NCBI GenBank assembly: GCA_002412775.1
Contig: DHVT01000002.1
Span: 1-34,473, forward strand
Reading direction: 5' to 3'
Length of the DNA stretch: 34,473 bases
Source: Firmicutes bacterium UBA5201
GTDB taxonomy: Bacteria; Bacillota; Clostridia; Peptostreptococcales; Acidaminobacteraceae
A program made the translations under genes and the position numbers. Below, one piece after another: positions 30,215 to 34,473 of the stretch; within the stretch, counting starts at the first letter, position 1, and every line of letters begins with the position of its first letter. Below the pieces are notes generated by a model that made no database searches, was not told the origin of the DNA, and saw nothing but the letters and a program-made list of their open reading frames with translations.

Positions 30215-31842
30215 TGAAAAAAGCATATTGGAAGGTGTTGCCTTATCTGATCGTAACCATTTTCGTCGCTATCTTGGCACTTTCAATGGAAGGGTTGCTT
30301 TCGATCAAAATGATGAAGACTATAGATGCAGCAATCGGAGGGAACCGGGAAGTATTTTTGAAAGAAGTGAAATATCTTTTGATGATCACGGTGATGGTGT
30401 TGCCATTTCAGCTCTTGTTGGTGTTCTCAAAAGCCATGTACAAACGAAAAGCCGTCACCAATCTCAAGTGGTACTATATCAATGAAGTGTTTTATCAAGA
30501 TATCAGCTCATTTCACGCTGAAAATGCGGCAAACCATATCTCAGCCATGACCAATGATGTCAATACAATTGAAAACAACTACGTCGAAGGCGTCTATGAA
30601 GTCGCGTATGGTGTGGCATCCTTCATAGTGGGAATAGTCGTCATAGCATACGTAAGCCCGGTGATTCTCGTCGTAGGAGCCGCTTTCGGTGTGTTGAGCG
30701 CCTTGCTGTCGAGCTTGCTGGGAAAACCGGTACAGAAGCATCACTCGCAGAGAAGTATGCTGTTTGGCAACTACACGGTATACATCAAAGAATTTCTGGG
30801 GGCTTTTCAGATTATAAAGGCCAATAACCTGTCTTCCAAAGTGAAATCTGATTTTGAAATGAAGAGCAAAGCGATTCAAGACAAAGGTTATGTGATTGAC
30901 AAGATTTTTACGTATATAAGTGCACTGCAGAATCTTATGATAACGCTTTTGATGTTCGGTATTGTAGGTGTTTCGGTGTATATGGCCTTAAAAGGTGAAA
31001 TTACATTCGGTGGAGTCATTCTGGTAGTGAACAATATGGAAAAGACCATGTTCCCACTTTCACAAATTGGTGAATGGATGCCCAAGATCATTTCCACCAA
31101 AGGATTGTTCGAGAAGCTTGATCAAGGACTGAAACGCGAGGTGCATCACGATGAAATTCTGGAAATTGATGCCTTTAAAGAATCTTTTAGATTTGAATCG
31201 GTTGCATTCGGATATGAGGATAAGACCATATTTGAGGATGTTGATCTCGAATTCAAGCGAGGAGGCAAATACCTGTTGATCGGACCAAGCGGTGGAGGAA
31301 AATCCACATTGTTGAGATTGTTGCGCAAATATGTGAAGCCGAGCAGTGGCAGAATGCTTCTTGATGGAAACGATATCTCACACATCAAGAAAGCATCATT
31401 CTATAAATTGATTTCAAATGTTGAGCAACAGGTATTCTTGTTTGAGGATACCCTCAAAAACAACATCACGCTGCACAAAGAGTGTTCGGAGGAAGCTTTG
31501 GAAAGAGCGATTCTTCGTGCCGGATTGGACGGCTTTGTGAATGGTCATCCGGATGGCATGAACAGAATGATTTTGGACAACGGCAAAAATATTTCCGGTG
31601 GTGAAAGAAGTCGTATTGCAATCGCTAGAGGGCTTTTGCAGGAAGCTCAGATCATTTTTCTGGACGAAGCATTCTCGAGTTTGGATGAAACTGTGGCAAA
31701 GGAAATCGAATTGACTTTGTTGAGTCTCAAGGATATAACTATAATCAATGTCAGCCATATCATCTTTTCTGAAACGAAAGAGAGATATGATCGAATATAT
31801 AGAGTCGGACATAGAAATGTCCAGGAGGTTCTGACTTATTGA
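30214..31842 (+). CDS. ABC exporter half-transporter, second subunit
   Basis: A 542-residue ABC exporter half with six predicted membrane helices and a C-terminal ATPase: Walker A GPSGGGKST, signature ISGGERSR, Walker B AQIIFLDEAFSS, and switch histidine in VSHI. Both subunits keep the Walker B glutamate; the signature here is the less common ISGGE, so the two ATP sites may differ in strength. ATG 30214 overlaps the previous stop (TGATG), with GAGGAGG upstream. It is the last gene of the operon starting at 26825; a terminator follows at once. Confidence 0.9.
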   Translation: MKKAYWKVLPYLIVTIFVAILALSMEGLLSIKMMKTIDAAIGGNREVFLKEVKYLLMITVMVLPFQLLLVFSKAMYKRKAVTNLKWYYINEVFYQDISSFHAENAANHISAMTNDVNTIENNYVEGVYEVAYGVASFIVGIVVIAYVSPVILVVGAAFGVLSALLSSLLGKPVQKHHSQRSMLFGNYTVYIKEFLGAFQIIKANNLSSKVKSDFEMKSKAIQDKGYVIDKIFTYISALQNLMITLLMFGIVGVSVYMALKGEITFGGVILVVNNMEKTMFPLSQIGEWMPKIISTKGLFEKLDQGLKREVHHDEILEIDAFKESFRFESVAFGYEDKTIFEDVDLEFKRGGKYLLIGPSGGGKSTLLRLLRKYVKPSSGRMLLDGNDISHIKKASFYKLISNVEQQVFLFEDTLKNNITLHKECSEEALERAILRAGLDGFVNGHPDGMNRMILDNGKNISGGERSRIAIARGLLQEAQIIFLDEAFSSLDETVAKEIELTLLSLKDITIINVSHIIFSETKERYDRIYRVGHRNVQEVLTY

Positions 31843-31849
31843 CAGAAAA

Positions 31850-31877
31850 AACCCAGTTCACTGAATTGGGTTTTTTT
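31850..31877 (+). terminator. Terminator of the ABC exporter operon
   Basis: AACCCAGTTC (31850-31859) pairs with GAATTGGGTT (31863-31872), with one G-U pair and a three-base loop, within a run of seven T (31871-31877). Confidence 0.92.
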
Positions 31878-31900
31878 ATGTGATGATCGAGGAACATTTA

Positions 31901-31909
31901 TGGTATAAT
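31901..31909 (+). promoter_or_regulatory. Extended -10 promoter of apbE
   Basis: TGG plus a perfect TATAAT (31904-31909) forms an extended -10 about 56 bases before the apbE start. The -35 position (TGATGA, 31881-31886) is weak, as is common for extended -10 promoters. Confidence 0.6.
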
Positions 31910-31964
31910 AGTACTGCTCAATTGTAGAATGATGAAAATGAAAGACAGATAGAAGGAGATAATA

Positions 31965-33086
31965 ATGAAGATTTTTAAAGGGATCATGGTACTTTTGGTT
32001 ATGATGCTTATTGTGGTTGGTTGTCAAAAGGTGGAGAAACCATCTGATGAAGAGGTACCGGATAAGAATGAAGTGCCTTTTGTGAGATCGGCGTCAAAAG
32101 TTGTCAAAGATGATAAAACAAAGAGCACCATCACATCACAGGAAAGTTATCAGATTGGCACCTACATCACAATCAGCATATATGATGAGAAGGAAGTGCC
32201 TTCAACTGTATTTGATGAGATATTTTACACCATTTATGACTTTGAAAAGATGATGTCTAAAAATATAGAGATGACAAACGTCGATCAGATCAATGATAGT
32301 GCTGGAGTGTCACCTGTCGAGGTACCTGAGGTATTATACGATTTGATTGATCTTTCCATAAATTATGGAGAGATGTCAAACGGTCTGTTTGATATATCAA
32401 TAGGGCCAGTGGTCAATCTTTGGGGTATAGGAACTGATGATGCGGCCATACCCGATGATGATGAGCTGAAAGCCGCAATGGAGAAAGTGGATTATAGAAA
32501 AATTGAACTTGATCCTGAGAAAAATACGGTATTTTTACCTGAGGAAGGGATGGTCTTGGACTTGGGTGCTGTCGCCAAAGGCTATATCGCTGATGAAGTC
32601 AAGAAAGTCATCCAGAAAAACGGTTATGAAAGTGCCATTATCAATTTGGGTGGCAATGTGTTGACTGTAGGTCTCAAACCGAACAGCGACCACTGGTCGG
32701 TAGGTGTTAGAGATCCCCAATCTGAAATGGGCGGACTTGTTGGTATTTTGAATCTTGAGGACAACGCGATTGTTTCATCTGGAGTTTATGAGCGGTTTTT
32801 TATGAAAGATAATGTGAGATACCACCATTTGATCAATCCCGACACAGGCTATCCTGAACAAAGCAATCTACTGTCCATATCAATAGTCACTGGTGCTTCC
32901 GTAGATGGAGACGCACTTTCGACAGCAGGATTCCTTATGGGATTTGAGAAAGGTTATGATTTCATTGAATCGCTGGAAGGTGTAGATGCAATGTTCGTTT
33001 TGGATGACGGATCGATATATATGACATCGGGAATTGAATCGAAATTTTTACTCACCAATAATAAGTATACAATAAAAAGCAAATAA
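31965..33086 (+). CDS. apbE: FAD:protein FMN transferase (ApbE), lipoprotein
   Basis: A 373-residue secreted lipoprotein that attaches FMN covalently to Ser/Thr of target proteins, using FAD. A signal peptide ends in the lipobox VVGC, with lipidated C20. Family motifs are SYQIGTYITISIYD, the LDLGAVAKGYIADEV magnesium/FAD site, INLGGNV, HHLINPDTGYP and DALSTAGFLMG. Length is normal. AAGGAGA precedes ATG 31965. It faces, tail to tail, a two-domain FMN-binding lipoprotein, its likely substrate. This mirrors the FmnB/PplA pair of flavin-based extracellular electron transfer in Listeria, although the membrane components of that system are not in this window. Confidence 0.93.
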   Translation: MKIFKGIMVLLVMMLIVVGCQKVEKPSDEEVPDKNEVPFVRSASKVVKDDKTKSTITSQESYQIGTYITISIYDEKEVPSTVFDEIFYTIYDFEKMMSKNIEMTNVDQINDSAGVSPVEVPEVLYDLIDLSINYGEMSNGLFDISIGPVVNLWGIGTDDAAIPDDDELKAAMEKVDYRKIELDPEKNTVFLPEEGMVLDLGAVAKGYIADEVKKVIQKNGYESAIINLGGNVLTVGLKPNSDHWSVGVRDPQSEMGGLVGILNLEDNAIVSSGVYERFFMKDNVRYHHLINPDTGYPEQSNLLSISIVTGASVDGDALSTAGFLMGFEKGYDFIESLEGVDAMFVLDDGSIYMTSGIESKFLLTNNKYTIKSK

Positions 33087-33100
33087 TCAAGACGATAAAA

Positions 33101-33128
33101 AGGAGCCTTCTCATATGAGAAGGCTCCT
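33101..33128. terminator. Bidirectional terminator between apbE and the FMN lipoprotein gene
   Basis: AGGAGCCTTCTCAT (33101-33114) and ATGAGAAGGCTCCT (33115-33128) form a perfect 28-bp palindrome. On the minus strand it is followed by a T-run, so it mainly serves the lipoprotein gene; on the plus strand the tail is only A/T-rich. Confidence 0.88.
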
Positions 33129-33174
33129 AAATATTTTGTTTGGTTGTTGTTTGCATTCTCTATCTATTGATTGA

Positions 33175-34059
33175 TTATCTTAATTCAAGTGCTTCTTTAG
33201 CAAGTCCCATGAAACCATCAACGCTGATGGATACGCCAGCTACTGCATCAACAGTGATCGCATCAACATCTTGAGTGTTCAACAAGAAGTTTTCAACTTC
33301 GATAGCTTGTTCATGCCATTCTGATGAAGCTTTACCGTACGCTACCATTCCGTAATCTCCATCGATAGAAGCAGTCTTTTTATCTTTGCCGCCATCTTTG
33401 TGGATCCCATTCCAGTTTGCTGCAACGATATTGCCATTGATTACTGTGAAAGATGCTGAGTCTTTCCAACCTGAATCACCGAAATCAGCTTCTTCAGCAT
33501 AGAAAGTACCATCTTTGTACATTCCAGTTCCAACTGGACCTGTAGAAAGTGCTTTTTCAACTAGAGCTTCGAAATCATCTACTGTGACGGATACGCCAGC
33601 TATAGTGTCTGTTTTACCTTCTGCATCGGTGTAATTAATCCCTGCGAATGTTTGGTTTTCAATCAGGTAAGCTTCAACCAAAGCAGCTTGTTCGTGCCAT
33701 TCTGATTGAGCACTGGCTTTTGCAACCATGCCATAATCGCCATCGATTGAAGATGTTTTCTTGTCTTTTCCAGCAGAAATATGTGCTGCATTCCAATCTA
33801 CCATTGTAATTTTACCATCTACAACTTCAAGAGTTAAAACGCCTTTCCATCCTGATCCTTCTGCGAATACATCTTCTGTCGCGAAGTAAATGCCATCAGC
33901 ATATTCTCCGGCAACAACAGGCTCTTCAACAGCTGGTTCTTCGGTACCCGGTGTTTCAACTACTGGTGTTTCAACTACTGGTTCTTCTTTTTTTGCACAT
34001 CCGATAAATAAGCTTCCCGTCAATACCAAGACGAGCATCAAGCTTAATAATTTCCTCAT
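33175..34059 (-). CDS. Two-domain FMN-binding lipoprotein (PplA-like)
   Basis: A 294-residue surface lipoprotein. The signal peptide ends in LFIGC (lipidated C21), followed by a Pro/Glu/Val-rich tether (about 25-50) and two homologous domains (about 52-170 and 178-290). Each repeats SGWK, G-[KN]-I, a WN...H segment, GKDKKT, SIDGDYGMVA and SEWHEQA. Each ends in a flavinylation-like motif: DTIAGVSVTV (S157) and DAVAGVSISV (S277), a variant of the D-x-x-[SA]-G-A-[TS] site used by ApbE. PplA of Listeria likewise has two FMN domains and takes part in extracellular electron transfer. GGAGGTGG precedes the ATG. The convergent apbE supports FMN attachment. Reductase partners are not visible here. Confidence 0.85.
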   Translation of the reverse strand: MRKLLSLMLVLVLTGSLFIGCAKKEEPVVETPVVETPGTEEPAVEEPVVAGEYADGIYFATEDVFAEGSGWKGVLTLEVVDGKITMVDWNAAHISAGKDKKTSSIDGDYGMVAKASAQSEWHEQAALVEAYLIENQTFAGINYTDAEGKTDTIAGVSVTVDDFEALVEKALSTGPVGTGMYKDGTFYAEEADFGDSGWKDSASFTVINGNIVAANWNGIHKDGGKDKKTASIDGDYGMVAYGKASSEWHEQAIEVENFLLNTQDVDAITVDAVAGVSISVDGFMGLAKEALELR

Positions 34060-34098
34060 AAGCCACCTCCTAAGTGTTTTGCAAACAACCTACACTAT

Positions 34099-34128
34099 AT
34101 TATAACCAAAGGTGTTGAAAAATTCAAC
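34099..34128 (-). promoter_or_regulatory. Promoter of the FMN lipoprotein gene with palindrome on the -35
   Basis: On the minus strand TTGAAT (34127-34122), a 17-base spacer and a perfect TATAAT (34104-34099) form a strong promoter. GTTGAA-AAA-TTCAAC (34114-34128) is a 6-3-6 palindrome covering the -35, a candidate operator for an unknown regulator. Confidence 0.65.
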
Positions 34129-34168
34129 TGAATTCCATAATCTTGACATTAAATTAACATGATGAGCT

Positions 34169-34473
34169 TTATTCTTCAATGATTACAGCAGTGCCATAAG
34201 CCATTATTTCGGCTGCGCCCTGCATGACAGACGAAGTTGTGTAACGCATATTGATTACAGCGTTTGCGCCAAGGCTTTCGGCTTCATCCACCATCAGTTT
34301 TGTGGCGATTTGCCTTGCTTCTTTCAGCATCTCACTATATTCCTTCATTTCGCCACCGACAAGGTGCCTGAATGCCGAAGAGATGTCTTTGCCGATATGT
34401 TTTGCTCTAATTGTACTGCCGCGTACGAGACCGATTGTTTTTAAAATTGGCTCTGTCACTACCAATGGTTGAT
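34169..34473 (-). CDS. YbjQ family (UPF0145) protein, 5' end cut by the window
   Basis: The last 100 or so codons of a YbjQ/UPF0145 heavy-metal-binding-domain-like protein. It shows TIGLVRGSTIRAKHIGKD, FRHLVGGEMKEYSEML, LGANAVINMRYTTSS and the end EIMAYGTAVIIEE. These small pentameric proteins have no established function; some lie next to metal or stress genes. The frame stays open to the window end. An in-frame TTG at 34465 is a poor start, so the true start probably lies a few codons beyond the window, since family members have about 105 residues. Confidence 0.85.
   Translation of the reverse strand, partial: QPLVVTEPILKTIGLVRGSTIRAKHIGKDISSAFRHLVGGEMKEYSEMLKEARQIATKLMVDEAESLGANAVINMRYTTSSVMQGAAEIMAYGTAVIIEE

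Noticed and set aside
33175..34059. Assembly artefact in the repeated lipoprotein gene
   Set aside because: The two halves are homologous but clearly diverged in sequence, as expected of an old domain duplication.
1..34473. CRISPR arrays, insertion sequences, tRNA or rRNA genes
   Set aside because: No regularly spaced direct repeats, transposase genes with terminal repeats, or cloverleaf/rRNA sequences were recognised on either strand by eye. A tRNAscan and Infernal run would settle the RNA part.

Overview
The window reads as chromosomal DNA of an anaerobic, low-GC Firmicute of the Clostridia (I estimate about 40% GC). Supporting signs are GGAGG-type ribosome binding sites, sigma-A-like TTGACA/TATAAT promoters, a T-box leader, a PerR/rubredoxin/desulfoferrodoxin/rubrerythrin oxygen-defence block, and a gene that appears to use UGA for selenocysteine. 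The gene mix is compatible with Fusibacter-like or related clostridia, but that placement is a guess. I see no rRNA, tRNA, CRISPR array, transposase, integrase or phage gene. The right end cuts a ybjQ-family gene.

Layout. (1) 1-2440: arsenic operon arsR-acr3-arsC behind a 34-bp operator palindrome, then yjbQ. (2) 2414-6139: a LysR regulator divergent from a cysteine T-box (specifier UGC), cysK, cysE, a 21-codon micro-ORF and a ferredoxin-like protein. (3) 6132-7544: phzF and recU on the minus strand, preceded by a 400-bp AT-rich spacer with several DnaA-box-like nonamers. (4) 7881-11328: a sulfur/persulfide block. It holds a HesB/IscA-like selenoprotein, not visible as an ordinary open frame because of its in-frame UGA, then a glutaredoxin, a four-module CoA-disulfide-reductase/rhodanese/TusA/DsrE protein and a CstR-like regulator. 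(5) 11391-14971: NADH:rubredoxin reductase on the minus strand, divergent from rubredoxin-perR-desulfoferrodoxin-ferritin-rubrerythrin. (6) 15090-20006: HD-domain protein, pyrrolidone-carboxylate peptidase, RNase HI (minus), type I glutamine synthetase and an M20 peptidase. (7) 20171-25050: two tandem M3 oligoendopeptidases and a GAF-GGDEF diguanylate cyclase, all minus. (8) 25244-31842: nfeD plus an SPFH protein, then DUF2089, a small SHOCT-like protein, a DUF4097 protein and a two-gene ABC exporter. (9) 31965-34473: ApbE flavin transferase facing a two-domain FMN-binding lipoprotein, then the partial ybjQ-family gene.

How the genes fit together. Several blocks handle sulfur, thiols and redox stress. 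Cysteine synthesis responds to uncharged tRNA-Cys. The persulfide block is probably under a CstR-like sensor; a G/C palindrome at the predicted start of selenoprotein transcription is a plausible operator. The oxygen-defence operon carries a PerR-type palindrome at its own transcription start. ApbE probably flavinylates the lipoprotein opposite it, which suggests surface electron transfer.

The most notable items are the selenoprotein with a clean SECIS-like hairpin and its neighbourhood, two intergenic DnaA-box clusters 12.5 kb apart with identical 12/9 spacing, and a short helical module present in three consecutive genes upstream of the ABC exporter. All calls come from reading the sequence; no database search was run.
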